A DNA stretch of 64,000 nucleotides from an uncultured Alphaproteobacteria bacterium (GTDB lineage: Bacteria > Pseudomonadota > Alphaproteobacteria > Caulobacterales > Aquidulcibacteraceae). The notes beneath the pieces are model-generated. The model was given only the letters and a program-made list of their open reading frames with translations. It ran no database searches and was not told the DNA's origin. Shown piece by piece: positions 27,463 through 36,989 of this stretch. The position numbers and the translations under genes are program-made. The stretch is taken from assembly GCA_902826245.1 (NCBI GenBank), contig CADEEA010000009.1, positions 1 to 64,000 of the forward strand, in the 5' to 3' direction. Every line of letters begins with the position of its first letter. Position 1 is the stretch's first letter.

Positions 27463-28461
27463 CTAGGCCAGCCAAGGCGGCGTTGGCAGCGCTCTGGAAC
27501 GCAGGAATTCCGGGTTGAACAGCTTCGACATGTACCGGTTGGCATAGTCGCAGAGCACGGTGACGATAGTTTTCCCGGGGCCAAGCGTACGCGCCAGCTC
27601 CATGGCCCCCACGACGTTGAGCGCCGAGGAGCCGCCAAGGCACAATCCCTCCTCCTGGATCAGCCTATAAAGGACAGGCAGCCACACGCCGTCCTCGATC
27701 CGGTACGCCTCGTCCACGGCGACGCCTTCCAGATTGGCGGTTATTCGGCCCTGGCCGATGCCCTCTGTGATGGAAGTTCCTTCGGCCTTGAGCTCGCCGT
27801 GCTTGTACCAATTGTAGAGGCCAGCTCCGCCGGGATCGGCGATCCCAATCCGCACATTTGCATTCCGCTCTTTCAACGCGAGCGAAACGCCCCCAAGCGT
27901 GCCTCCCGACCCGACAGCGCAAATGAACCCATCCACCTTGCCGTTAGTTTGCGCCCAAATTTCCGGTCCGGTGGTTTGGTAATGGCCTTGCCGGTTGGCG
28001 ACATTGTCGAATTGGTTGGCCCAGATCGCGCCAGTGGGTTCGGTGCGGTTCTTCTCTTCGGCGATGCGCTTGGCGACCTTGGGGTAATGGTCCGGGCTGG
28101 AAGCAGGTGCTGCGTCCACCTCCACCAATTCAGCACCCAGCGCGATCACCGCGTCTTTCTTTTCCTGACTTTGCGTGCGCGGCATCACCACGACAACGCG
28201 ATAGCCTTTGGCGGCGCCGACCAGCGCGAGCCCGATGCCGGTATTGCCTGCGGTGCCCTCCACGATCACGCCGCCTGGGCGCAACTGACCCTTGGCTTCT
28301 GCATCTTGCACAATCGCCAGCGCCGCGCGGTCCTTCACGCTCTGGCCCGGGTTCAAGAACTCCGCCTTGCCAAGGATGGTGCAGCCCGTCTCTTCGGAGG
28401 CACGTTTAAGCTTGATCAAGGGCGTGTTGCCTATGGAATCAAGAACGGAGGTGTGGATCAT
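27463..28461 (-). CDS. cysK: Cysteine synthase A
   Basis: 332 residues. A PLP-dependent enzyme of the OASS family converting O-acetylserine and sulfide to cysteine. The Schiff-base lysine is in 'LNPGQSVKDRAAL' (about residue 45), the substrate loop is 'EGTAGNTGIGLALV', and the phosphate loop is 'GSGGTLGG'. The C-terminal extension 'NRYMSKLFNPEFL' is common in alphaproteobacterial copies. Just beyond its start, at 28472-28566, is a long palindromic repeat. Confidence 0.92.
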   Translation of the reverse strand: MIHTSVLDSIGNTPLIKLKRASEETGCTILGKAEFLNPGQSVKDRAALAIVQDAEAKGQLRPGGVIVEGTAGNTGIGLALVGAAKGYRVVVVMPRTQSQEKKDAVIALGAELVEVDAAPASSPDHYPKVAKRIAEEKNRTEPTGAIWANQFDNVANRQGHYQTTGPEIWAQTNGKVDGFICAVGSGGTLGGVSLALKERNANVRIGIADPGGAGLYNWYKHGELKAEGTSITEGIGQGRITANLEGVAVDEAYRIEDGVWLPVLYRLIQEEGLCLGGSSALNVVGAMELARTLGPGKTIVTVLCDYANRYMSKLFNPEFLRSRALPTPPWLA

Positions 28462-28471
28462 TCCGCGTCCC

Positions 28472-28566
28472 CTTGGACCGCCGGCGTCCTCGCCGGCCCC
28501 TTGGTTTGTAAATGCTGCGGCGGCGCGTGGCAGTCGCTACGCCAGCGAGGACGCCGGCGGTCCAAG
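28472..28566. repeat. 95-bp palindromic element with perfect 22-bp arms
   Basis: The left arm 28472-28493 (CTTGGACCGCCGGCGTCCTC...) and right arm 28545-28566 are perfect inverted copies around a 51-nt centre. The centre contains a second imperfect stem, GCGTGGC/GCTACGC. The right arm abuts the stop codon of the ferredoxin reductase gene (28568). The GGACCGCCGGCGTCC core looks like a dispersed REP/MITE-type repeat (inference); it could also act as a transcription terminator for the upstream gene. No open reading frame or target duplication is evident. Confidence 0.85.
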
Positions 28567-28567
28567 A

Positions 28568-29644
<1,077 letters not shown>

Positions 29645-29727
29645 TCACTCCTAAGGTTGGCCGGCGCTTATAGCGGGGTCGATGCGTTTCGTCTTCACTC
29701 CGACCGGGCGTTTTGTCGCGACTGGCG

Positions 29728-30159
29728 CTAGGAGCGGCGCGGCGCTCGCAACAATGGCATGAGCGCAAACGCGACCAGGCAGGCAGCATAAATGGCCCCG
29801 GCTGGCGAATTGAAATAAGTGAGTTGGTCGACGAGGGTCGCGCCGCGCAGGCCGAACGCCAGCGCGAGGTCGGCCAATTGCTGCAGCGCTAGGGCGAGTA
29901 ATCCAATCGCTAGCAACGCGCCGCCGCCGGCATGCTGGCCTGCCCAGCGCGGCGCCGCCCGCGCCGCAAACCACATCGCCAAGATCAGGACGGGCGCCTC
30001 GACCGCCACGGCGAGCACCTTGCCCAGGCGGGGCTCAAGCCACAGCGTTCGCGGCGCGCCAAGGATTACTCCAACGCCAAAAACAAGCGAAAAATACAAG
30101 AACGCCGCGCGCACGATGGCTGACCCCGCTCGCGCTGGCGTCCCGTCGACGCTGGTCAT
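29728..30159 (-). CDS. Four-helix membrane protein, unknown function
   Basis: 143 residues from ATG 30159 (MTSVDGTPARAG), 2 bp downstream of the universal stress gene. Four hydrophobic stretches at roughly 14-35, 45-65, 75-95 and 115-135; short loops, one with 'YFNSPAGAIYA'. No catalytic motif or family is recognised. Co-transcription with the Usp gene is the only context. Confidence 0.65.
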   Translation of the reverse strand: MTSVDGTPARAGSAIVRAAFLYFSLVFGVGVILGAPRTLWLEPRLGKVLAVAVEAPVLILAMWFAARAAPRWAGQHAGGGALLAIGLLALALQQLADLALAFGLRGATLVDQLTYFNSPAGAIYAACLVAFALMPLLRAPRRS

Positions 30160-30161
30160 AG

Positions 30162-30998
30162 CTAGTGGCACAGCAGCAGCGGCAGCGGCGTCTCCGCCAG
30201 CAATTCGCGCGTCACGCCGCCGAATAACATCTCCTGCGCGCGAGAGCGCCCATACGCGCCGATGACGATGGCGTCCGCCCCGACCGCGACAGCCTCCTCG
30301 ATCAGCGCACGATGGGTGGGCCGCCCGAGGCCATCGACATTGCGGAGCTCGACGGAGATGTCATGCCGAGAGAGGTGTTCGGCGAGATCGCGCCCGGGGA
30401 CGCCCAGATGTTCCGGACCGCTCAGCTTGGCATCGATGGTGGCGACCACAACTTGTTCGGCTTGCTTCAGCAACGGCATCGCCGCGCTCACCGCGCGCAT
30501 CGCTTCAGCTTTGCCGTTCCAGCCGATCAGCAGACGCTTCCAGCGGCGCTCCTGAACCGGCGCGGCGGGAACCAGCAATATCGGGCGCCCGGCCTTGAAC
30601 AACACACGTTCGATGAACATCCGCCGCGCACGCTTTGCGCCTTCCGCCTGCGCACAGACGACAATATCGGCGACGCGAGCGTGCGCTTCCGCCTCACCCT
30701 GTTCCACCGCGCCCTCAACACAGACATCGCGCACCTCGAAGTCGTGGGGCGCGCCCTCGAGCCAGGCCAGCACCCGCTGGCGCTCCAGCGCCGCTTCCGA
30801 GCGCGATCCCGCGGCGATGTCGGCGAGAACATCGGAGAGCGTGTGCGGGGCATCCGAATAGTCCGAGGCCAGCTGCACCGCCACGATCAAAGCGGTCGCG
30901 CGCGCATCGAACATTGCCGCGATTTCGCCGGCCGCAACCAATGCCGCCTCATCGTCGCTCAGCTTGAAAACAGGGGTGAGGATGTCTTTGAAGGCCAT
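30162..30998 (-). CDS. Universal stress protein (tandem UspA domains)
   Basis: 278 residues, about twice a single Usp domain. Half 1 (about 1-145) begins 'FKDILTPVFKLSDDEAALVAA'; half 2 (about 150-278) begins 'RWKRLLIGWNGKAEAMRAV' and ends with the nucleotide-binding pattern 'GADAIVIGAYGRSRAQEMLF', the G-x2-G-x9-G-type loop of ATP-binding Usps. The first half is degenerate in this loop. Likely a cytoplasmic stress factor; partner unknown. Confidence 0.85.
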   Translation of the reverse strand: MAFKDILTPVFKLSDDEAALVAAGEIAAMFDARATALIVAVQLASDYSDAPHTLSDVLADIAAGSRSEAALERQRVLAWLEGAPHDFEVRDVCVEGAVEQGEAEAHARVADIVVCAQAEGAKRARRMFIERVLFKAGRPILLVPAAPVQERRWKRLLIGWNGKAEAMRAVSAAMPLLKQAEQVVVATIDAKLSGPEHLGVPGRDLAEHLSRHDISVELRNVDGLGRPTHRALIEEAVAVGADAIVIGAYGRSRAQEMLFGGVTRELLAETPLPLLLCH

Positions 30999-31056
30999 GC
31001 ACGCTTGTAGGCCCCCTGCACGGCCTTATCTTTGCGCCGGCTCAAGCGCAGCGCGT

Positions 31057-31701
31057 TCAAGGCGGGGGGTCCGGGACATGCTCGGCGAATGCCGCCAGAG
31101 CGCGGCGCCAGTCCGCGCCGGCATCAGTCTCGATCTGCACGGCGTCGGCGATGGGGCCTGAGACCACCTGTTGAAGGAACCACCCCTTCGCCTCGGCCAT
31201 TGCGACGCGCAGATAGCTGGGCGCGCCGTTCACGTTCGCCTGGAACCGCGAAATTCGAAAATGCGGTAAGCCGTCGGGCGAGGCCTTGTCAGCAGTGCTC
31301 GGTTCGCCAGTCCATGGCTGAGGAGAGGCTTGCCCCGCACTGGCCGCGAGCGCTTGGGAAAACGCCGTGTCGATATCGACAGTCGCGCCGTAAAATACCG
31401 CCACGAAACTGCTGACGACTTCTCCCTCTGAACGGGCGCAATAAACACCGGGGTGCGTGGCGGTTGGCGGAAATACCTCAAGCGAGAAACCCCCGGTTAT
31501 CGGCGCCACACACTCCAATCCGCTTGGCTTGTGGCGAACCAGGGCCAGCTCGCGCGTGCTGGCGTCGACGAATGTGTCGGATGCGACACGACGCAACACT
31601 TCTCTCGCGCGCGAACGGTTTGCGTCGAGTTCGGGATTAGCGCAGCTGCTGACGAAAATTACGAGAAGGCCAGCCAACAGAAACCGCAGCGAGACCATCA
31701 T
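31057..31701 (-). CDS. Lipoprotein of unknown function
   Basis: 214 residues from the ATG at 31701 (a Met-Met start preceding VSLRFLLAGLLVIFVSSC), a clear lipobox ending in cysteine at about 20. The mature domain has 'CVAPITGGFSLEVFPP' and 'SRFQANVNGAPSYLRVAMAE' and no motif I can assign. The upstream 251-bp intergenic region contains the divergent acidic-protein promoter. Probably anchored to the inner or outer membrane facing the periplasm. Confidence 0.65.
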   Translation of the reverse strand: MMVSLRFLLAGLLVIFVSSCANPELDANRSRAREVLRRVASDTFVDASTRELALVRHKPSGLECVAPITGGFSLEVFPPTATHPGVYCARSEGEVVSSFVAVFYGATVDIDTAFSQALAASAGQASPQPWTGEPSTADKASPDGLPHFRISRFQANVNGAPSYLRVAMAEAKGWFLQQVVSGPIADAVQIETDAGADWRRALAAFAEHVPDPPP

Positions 31702-31862
31702 GTGCCTGTTAATCATCTGAAGTGCATATCCCGCTGGAGCGGCGCGAACATTTCATCCCGGAAAATATTCCCTGCCGCAGTGATTTTCATGTCAGCCAAA
31801 CGCCTGACGATCCTGATTGTGCTCAATTCGGCACACCGAAAGCAGCGCTAACATTTATTCAT

Positions 31863-31888
31863 GGAATAACCGAGCCACTCGCTCGTAG
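31863..31888 (+). promoter_or_regulatory. Possible ECF-type promoter GGAAT-N16-CGTAG
   Basis: GGAATAA followed 16 bp later by CGTAGTT, about 65 bp upstream of the acidic-protein start at 31953. This is close to the alphaproteobacterial ECF pattern (GGAAC-N16/17-CGTT). The match is imperfect and short, so it is only a candidate. Confidence 0.25.
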
Positions 31889-31952
31889 TTGATCCGTGCG
31901 CCCACTCCTGCGCAAGCAAGATAGTTATCCACATCCTCCCGGAGACACCCCA

Positions 31953-32534
31953 GTGAAGATAGACAAAAACTCCGTACTCACCGCTCTAGCCTCAGTCCTC
32001 GCACTGAGCGCCTTTAGCGTGGCGTCGACCTTTACCGTCGTTACGGACGCCGCCGCGGACCCCAATTGCTCAGCCACCAGCGAGCAATGCGATGACCGTT
32101 CCGGCAGCAATTCTGGCCGAGGCGAAAACAGCGGCCACAATGACGATGACGACAATGGCAATTCCGGTCACGGCGGCGGCGATGACGACGATGATGATGA
32201 GGACGAAGGCGAATCCGACGATTCCGGCCAGGATGGCGACGGCGATGATGACGGTGACAATTCCGGCTCGGGCGGCGGCGAAGACGATGATGAGGGCGAG
32301 ACCGACGATTCCGGCGAGGACGGCCCCGGTGATAACGATGGCGACGAGGGCGAAACCGACGATTCCGGCATGGATGGCCCCGGCGATGACGACGGCGACA
32401 GCTCCGGCTCGGGCGGCGGCCTAGACGACGGCCCCGATCATGACATTGACGACGATCATGGCGGCGACAACGACCATGACGATGACGGCCCGGACGACGA
32501 GGACGACCACGGCGGCAATGGCGGCCCAGGCTGA
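31953..32534 (+). CDS. Secreted Asp/Gly/Ser-rich acidic protein
   Basis: 193 residues from GTG 31953, chosen for the GGAG ribosome-binding site 8 bp upstream and because it begins a signal peptide (MKIDKNSVLTALASVLALS to about residue 36). The mature protein is low-complexity, dominated by Asp, Gly, Ser and Glu, with an 18-aa repeat ('ETDDSG(E/M)DGPGD...') and a final His/Asp-rich segment. It is not an RTX nonapeptide array. Such polyanionic tails usually bind Ca or other divalent metals (inference). The subtilase at 38.3-40.0 kb carries a similar region. It is followed by a perfect hairpin and a beta-barrel gene. Confidence 0.75.
   Translation: MKIDKNSVLTALASVLALSAFSVASTFTVVTDAAADPNCSATSEQCDDRSGSNSGRGENSGHNDDDDNGNSGHGGGDDDDDDEDEGESDDSGQDGDGDDDGDNSGSGGGEDDDEGETDDSGEDGPGDNDGDEGETDDSGMDGPGDDDGDSSGSGGGLDDGPDHDIDDDHGGDNDHDDDGPDDEDDHGGNGGPG
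32298..32405 (+). repeat. Two tandem 54-bp units in the acidic-protein gene
   Basis: Units starting at 32298 and 32352 encode ETDDSGEDGPGDNDGDEG and ETDDSGMDGPGDDDGDSS. A related, more diverged copy (ESDDSGQDGDGD) begins near 32211. The spacing keeps the reading frame, consistent with expansion by unequal recombination. Confidence 0.7.
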
Positions 32535-32562
32535 TCGCCCAGGCAGCGAATGTAGGTGAAAA

Positions 32563-32592
32563 GCGGGCCCAGGAACTCCATCCTGGGCCCGC
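32563..32592 (+). other. Perfect 12-bp hairpin between acidic-protein and barrel genes
   Basis: GCGGGCCCAGGA and TCCTGGGCCCGC are perfect inverted arms around ACTCCA. It begins 29 bp after the acidic-protein stop and ends 20 bp before the barrel start. There is no following T-run, so it is not a standard intrinsic terminator. It may stabilise the upstream mRNA or attenuate the downstream gene (inference). Confidence 0.6.
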
Positions 32593-32612
32593 ATGTTTCG
32601 AGGGGAGACTCC

Positions 32613-33416
32613 ATGAAGAAGCACTTTGTCGCCGTTGCCGGCGCGGCTGTGGCGGCCTGTATGGCGGGCGCGGCCAATGCCGACACCCGCGTCAGCTTCG
32701 CCACCGGCCTGGATTATTCCTCCGGTGATTATGGCGATACGACCGACACCGAAGTGATCTCCGTGCCGCTCAGCGCGCGGATTACCTCCGGCGATTGGTC
32801 GTTCCGGGCCTCCGTCCCCTATCTGTCGATTACGGGGCCTGCCGATGTCGCCGACACCGAAGGCGGGGGCGACGGCGGGGACGGTTCTGGGGGCGGGACT
32901 GTTATCCGCACCGGAACAGAAAACGGGATTGGCGATACCACGCTGACGGTCACCCGCTCGTTCCGCCGCCTCGGCGGCTCGAAAGCCTATTTCGACCTGA
33001 GCGGGCGGGTGCGGCTGCCGACCGGGGACGAGGATCGGGGGCTGGGCGTCGGCGCGACCGACTACAGTGTCTTGGGTGAAATCGGGAATTCGGGCGACGC
33101 TGGTGGGGTTTATCTGTCCGCCGGGCACAGGTTCCTTGGCGATCCCGACGGCGCAGATCGCCAGGACGGCTGGCAAGGCGCTCTGGGCGGCTGGCTTCGC
33201 GCAGGCGAGAAGACCCGCGTCGGGGGCTCCTATTGGTGGCGCGAGGCGTCATTCGAGGGCAACAAAGATCCGAGCGGCGTCAGCGCGTACGTCTCCTATC
33301 GCATGTCCGATAATCTCCGCGTCGCCCTCAATGCCGGCGCAGGGCTCAACGAGGCGACAGCGGACTACAGCGCCGGCGTGCGGTTCACCTGGCGCTCGGA
33401 GGCGATCAACCGGTAG
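32613..33416 (+). CDS. Outer-membrane beta-barrel-like protein
   Basis: 267 residues from ATG 32613 with a GGGGAG site upstream. The signal peptide MKKHFVAVAGAAVAACMAGA cleaves near ANA-DT. The mature sequence has alternating strands with terminal aromatics ('DWSFRASVPYLSIT', 'KAYFDLSGRVRLPTG') and a last strand 'YSAGVRFTWR', as in transporter-type or MetA-like outer-membrane proteins. A Gly/Asp-rich loop 'EGGGDGGDGSGGG' lies near residue 95. It probably makes a channel or surface receptor; ligand unknown. It shares the transcription direction of the acidic protein. Confidence 0.7.
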   Translation: MKKHFVAVAGAAVAACMAGAANADTRVSFATGLDYSSGDYGDTTDTEVISVPLSARITSGDWSFRASVPYLSITGPADVADTEGGGDGGDGSGGGTVIRTGTENGIGDTTLTVTRSFRRLGGSKAYFDLSGRVRLPTGDEDRGLGVGATDYSVLGEIGNSGDAGGVYLSAGHRFLGDPDGADRQDGWQGALGGWLRAGEKTRVGGSYWWREASFEGNKDPSGVSAYVSYRMSDNLRVALNAGAGLNEATADYSAGVRFTWRSEAINR

Positions 33417-33461
33417 ACGAGCCTTAGCGGCGCATGTTCTGGAAGACGCGGCGTCTGCTGC

Positions 33462-34412
33462 TTAGCGGCCCGCGCCTTCCCTGCGTCCGCCGTTGCTTGT
33501 CGCCTGGTCCTGGCGACCCAGATACTCGACGATCGCTTCGGCTTCCGCCTCATTCAGGCTCAAATTCGGCATCGGCAGATTGCGGTAGCGCGCCAACAGC
33601 GACAACGCGGTCGGATCGCGCTCGGCGATCATGCGGTCGGGCTCGCGAATCCAGCGCGTCAGCCAGGCATGGTTGCGGGTGCGCGACACGCCCGCGAGAT
33701 CAGGGCCAAGCCGGTCGCCCTCGCCGATCGTGTGGCAGGACTGGCAGCGGGTGCGGAACAGATAATAGCCTTGCGTGCGGTCGGTGACTTCGCCGGCGGC
33801 GGCATAGGACAGCCGCGTGGAAGGGCCCTGCGAGGCGTAATTAAACAATCGCCGCCCCAGCAAGTCGGCCAGAAGATTTGGGTTCTCGTAGGCGGTGCGC
33901 TTGATCCACTGACCTGTGCGCTCATTGCCCATGATAATGCTGGCGTCGTGTTCGCGCAGACTGTTTTCGTCGACCGGACGCAGCCCCAAGCGCCGCTGCA
34001 GCAATTGCACGTCCGCGGCTGAGCCGGTCAGGAACGTCCAGCCCGGGCCGACATCGTAGGTGCGCATGAATTGGCGCAATTGCTCGGGCGTGTCGCGCGA
34101 GGGGTTGAGCGAAATTGTGACCATATGGATGTCGCGCCCGACCCGGTCGCCGAGGATTTGCTGCACCTGGCGCAATTGCGCGGTGTCAAGCGGGCATAGC
34201 TCGGTGCACGTCGTGTACACGAAATTGATCGACACGACTTTGCCGCGGATTACGTCGTCGTAGAAACGCAGCTCGCGACCATTCTGATCGCGCAGCACGA
34301 CATTTGGGAAGTAGTCACGCCCCCATTGCTCCTGCGCCGGAGCGCGGGGAGCGAACAAGGCGGCGGCCATCGCCAGAACGACGGCCGCCAGCATCCTCAC
34401 TCGCTTCGACAT
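33462..34412 (-). CDS. SCO1/SenC domain fused to a cytochrome c domain
   Basis: 316 residues from ATG 34412. After a signal peptide (MSKRVRMLAAVVLAMAAALF) a SCO/thioredoxin-fold domain (about 30-190) shows the copper-binding 'CTELC' and the distal histidine in 'LREHDASIIMG'. A class I cytochrome c (about 215-310) follows, with 'CQSCH' and methionine ligand 'LPMPNLSL'. SCO proteins deliver copper to or reduce the Cu site of oxidases; the fused cytochrome provides electron transfer. It lies 42 bp downstream of the multicopper oxidase on the same strand, so it is a likely copper-loading or electron-accepting partner (inference). Confidence 0.85.
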   Translation of the reverse strand: MSKRVRMLAAVVLAMAAALFAPRAPAQEQWGRDYFPNVVLRDQNGRELRFYDDVIRGKVVSINFVYTTCTELCPLDTAQLRQVQQILGDRVGRDIHMVTISLNPSRDTPEQLRQFMRTYDVGPGWTFLTGSAADVQLLQRRLGLRPVDENSLREHDASIIMGNERTGQWIKRTAYENPNLLADLLGRRLFNYASQGPSTRLSYAAAGEVTDRTQGYYLFRTRCQSCHTIGEGDRLGPDLAGVSRTRNHAWLTRWIREPDRMIAERDPTALSLLARYRNLPMPNLSLNEAEAEAIVEYLGRQDQATSNGGRREGAGR

Positions 34413-34454
34413 GGGTGGCACTCCCTCGCCATGCCCTCGCAACATCTACGCCAA

Positions 34455-36737
34455 TCAGGGCCGGTTCGGATCGTCGCCATCCTGGGGAAGATCGTAGGTC
34501 GGCTCATAATAGACGCCTTCCCATTCCGGCACCGGCGTCGGGATCGCAACCACTTGGCCCGGCGAACGAGCGTCCCACCGCAGCAGCATGGAATTGTCCT
34601 CGTGCTGGGTGTTGTGGCAGTGCTCGACGAACGTGCCCAGGAACTCGCGGAAGCGGATCAGCACTTCCACTTCGCCGCTGGCATGGCCCGTCGGGTCATC
34701 GCCAACCCGGAACACGTCCTTGCGTGCGCCGCGCTCCCATACCGGCGGCGGCGCACCGTCGCGGGTGAGAATACGCCCCTCTTCGAAGTGGATGTGCACC
34801 GGGTGCTGCCAGCCGCCGCCCGAGTGCAAGCGCCAGATTTCCCAACGGCCGACTTCCGGCGCCGCCGACACGCGGTGCAGATCGGTGGGAAGGCCGTTGC
34901 CGCCATTGGTGCGGATAGTCCACGGCTCCTCGTCCGTACCGCCAGAGCGGGCGAACTCGAAATCACGGCGAACCGCAATTTGCTGGACGTTCGCAGGAAC
35001 CTCCGGGCGTGGGATCATCACGCGACGGCCTTCCTCATAGTCGGCTGGATTCATGCTCTGATCGACGCCGAAATGCGGCATGACCCGGAATTCCATGATC
35101 CTGCCAACCCCGGGATCGCCGCGATAACGGCCGCTCAGAACGTCGGCGAGCGGGATCGTACGGGTTGGGCCACGACCGTCTCTCGATTCAAGCAGGTTCA
35201 CAAAATAAAGCTTGGTTCCTGGCGCGAAGCTGCGGAAATCGACGACGATGTCGTAGCGTTCGGCGATCGCTTGCTCCGGCAAGTCCTGTGATTGCGCGTT
35301 GGGGAAGCGAACCGCGTGCTCCATGATATTGCCGTCGTTGGCCACCATGTGGAACGGAACCCGCACGCCCGACGACGTCACCAGCGCGAGCTGGAAGTTA
35401 CGCGAGACCGCCCCGTTCAGGATGCGGAAGCGATAGCGGCGCCCGCGCACTTCAAGGTACGGCTTCCAAGTCCAATTCACCAATACCTGGTCGCCGAGGA
35501 ACCCATCGGTGTTGAAGATATTAAAGAACAACTGCCCCGCGGCGTTCCATGCTTTGTCCGCGATAACAAGGTTCACGTCGTAATCGCGATTGCCCCAGTC
35601 GAGGTCGGTGCCGGAGGGCAAGCACAGGTTCGGATTGCCGGCGTTCGAATAATGGCACTGGAAGCCTTCGCGGCCGCGATCCACCGACGAATAATAATTC
35701 ATCATCGCAGCGTTGCCCTTGTACACGTTCTGAGCCGTGTAATCGAGCATGTGGTCGTGGAACCAATGCGTGGAAGCGATCTCGCGCCAGTCGCCGCGGA
35801 TACGGGTGATGCCGCCCGCGCCGTCGGGACGTCCCGCGCGTGGATCGCTCGCGTCAGTGTTGATCGAGTCAGCGCCGGCAAGCTGCATTGGCCAGTGATA
35901 GTCGTAGAATTGGCCCGGGAAGAAGAACGCGCCGGCGAAGCCGTCGCTCTCGGCGGGGTTATGGCCGTTGTGCTCGTGCGTGGTGATCGTGTGGGCGCCA
36001 AAGCCATTGTTCGCGGCCGGATCGACCGGAAGCGTGTTGAAGTGACGGAACAGGATCGGTTCGCCAACGCGCGCCTGCAGCAATTTCGGCGGCATCGTGC
36101 CGTCGAACGTCCAGACCGAGTTCGGCTGCTGGATCGGGAAACTCGGGTGGAAGCGAACGCTGATGCCGCGGGTCGTGCCGCCGCGATAGTACAATTGGCC
36201 GTTTGCGAATTCGCCGCGGATGTAGCCGTGGCGCTGCCAGCGATCGCGGAGGCCGGTGTTGACGCGCGATCCCGCCTGGGCGCTTTGGAAATAGACTTGC
36301 GGATAGAACTCGCTCCAGCGTTGGTGGGAGAACCATTCTCCGGGCGGGCGGCCCTCCACCGCGCTGGTGGCCAACGGACGCACACAAGTCCCCACTCGAG
36401 GCGCCCAATAATTACCGCGCGTGGTGTTGGCGGCTTCGGTGGGCATCGGCCAGAGCCGCTGACGCAGGAACGTGTCCAGCGCCGGACCTGTCGGCCCGGC
36501 GGTGCACGATTGCGCTTGCGGCAGCGGCTGGCAGGTCGGGCAGGTCCCGGTGGGCATCGGCTGCAAGCCGAACTCTTCGAACAGGAGCACGGGCTGGGTC
36601 CACTCGCGCGCGCCGAACAACGGGCTACGCGGCGCCCCCGTGGGAATGTCAAATTGCGCGAGCGCCGCGGGCGCGGCCATGAACAACACGCCGATCAATG
36701 CGGCGGCTCTCAAAACAGACGCGCGAAGCTTCGCCAT
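34455..36737 (-). CDS. Multicopper oxidase, CotA/bilirubin-oxidase-like
   Basis: 760 residues from ATG 36737 (MAKLRASVLRAAALIGVLFM), giving a signal peptide ending near ALAQ; an ATG at 36767 would add ten residues. All four copper motifs are present: 'TTHEHNGHNPAESDG' and 'STHWFHDHMLDYT' (first cupredoxin), 'WQHPVHIHFEEG' and 'FVEHCHNTQHEDNSML' (last), supplying type 1, 2 and 3 ligands including the cysteine between HxH residues. The spacing is like CotA and bilirubin oxidase rather than CueO with a Met-rich insert. Such enzymes oxidise phenols, metals (Cu, Mn, Fe) or pigments while reducing oxygen to water. It probably shares regulation with the downstream SCO-cytochrome gene. Confidence 0.93.
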   Translation of the reverse strand: MAKLRASVLRAAALIGVLFMAAPAALAQFDIPTGAPRSPLFGAREWTQPVLLFEEFGLQPMPTGTCPTCQPLPQAQSCTAGPTGPALDTFLRQRLWPMPTEAANTTRGNYWAPRVGTCVRPLATSAVEGRPPGEWFSHQRWSEFYPQVYFQSAQAGSRVNTGLRDRWQRHGYIRGEFANGQLYYRGGTTRGISVRFHPSFPIQQPNSVWTFDGTMPPKLLQARVGEPILFRHFNTLPVDPAANNGFGAHTITTHEHNGHNPAESDGFAGAFFFPGQFYDYHWPMQLAGADSINTDASDPRAGRPDGAGGITRIRGDWREIASTHWFHDHMLDYTAQNVYKGNAAMMNYYSSVDRGREGFQCHYSNAGNPNLCLPSGTDLDWGNRDYDVNLVIADKAWNAAGQLFFNIFNTDGFLGDQVLVNWTWKPYLEVRGRRYRFRILNGAVSRNFQLALVTSSGVRVPFHMVANDGNIMEHAVRFPNAQSQDLPEQAIAERYDIVVDFRSFAPGTKLYFVNLLESRDGRGPTRTIPLADVLSGRYRGDPGVGRIMEFRVMPHFGVDQSMNPADYEEGRRVMIPRPEVPANVQQIAVRRDFEFARSGGTDEEPWTIRTNGGNGLPTDLHRVSAAPEVGRWEIWRLHSGGGWQHPVHIHFEEGRILTRDGAPPPVWERGARKDVFRVGDDPTGHASGEVEVLIRFREFLGTFVEHCHNTQHEDNSMLLRWDARSPGQVVAIPTPVPEWEGVYYEPTYDLPQDGDDPNRP

Positions 36738-36801
36738 TTTCCCGACCCCGATACCCAAAGTCTCCATGGCCCCATGCATGGAGGTTTTTCAGCAGTTCAT
36801 T

Positions 36802-36847
36802 TTGGAATAATGCTGGCGAATACCAATATCGTTCCCCCACTGGGGGA
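36802..36847. promoter_or_regulatory. Two inverted repeats upstream of the multicopper oxidase gene
   Basis: One is perfect: TCCCCC-ACT-GGGGGA at 36833-36847. The other is imperfect: TTGGAAT (36802-36808) against ATACCAA (36820-36826). They lie 65-110 bp upstream of the start at 36737. On the oxidase strand a GGAAC (36835 to 36831) overlaps the perfect palindrome, so an ECF promoter could be covered by a regulator (inference). Confidence 0.35.
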
Positions 36848-36989
36848 GCCGACGAGCTCATACGGCTCCTGGGAAGACTGCGTTCAGGTAATATCGGACC
36901 GTAAGGCGATCACCGCGCCGCCATTTCCGCTTTCGCAGCTCAGTTTTTGGGTTCCGCCCAACGCCGAGCCGCCCATCCCTAAATGAGAG

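Noticed and set aside
32163-32420. CRISPR-like or satellite repeats in the acidic-protein gene
   Set aside because: The repeats are in-frame 54-bp coding units with no spacers or cas genes. They are protein repeats.
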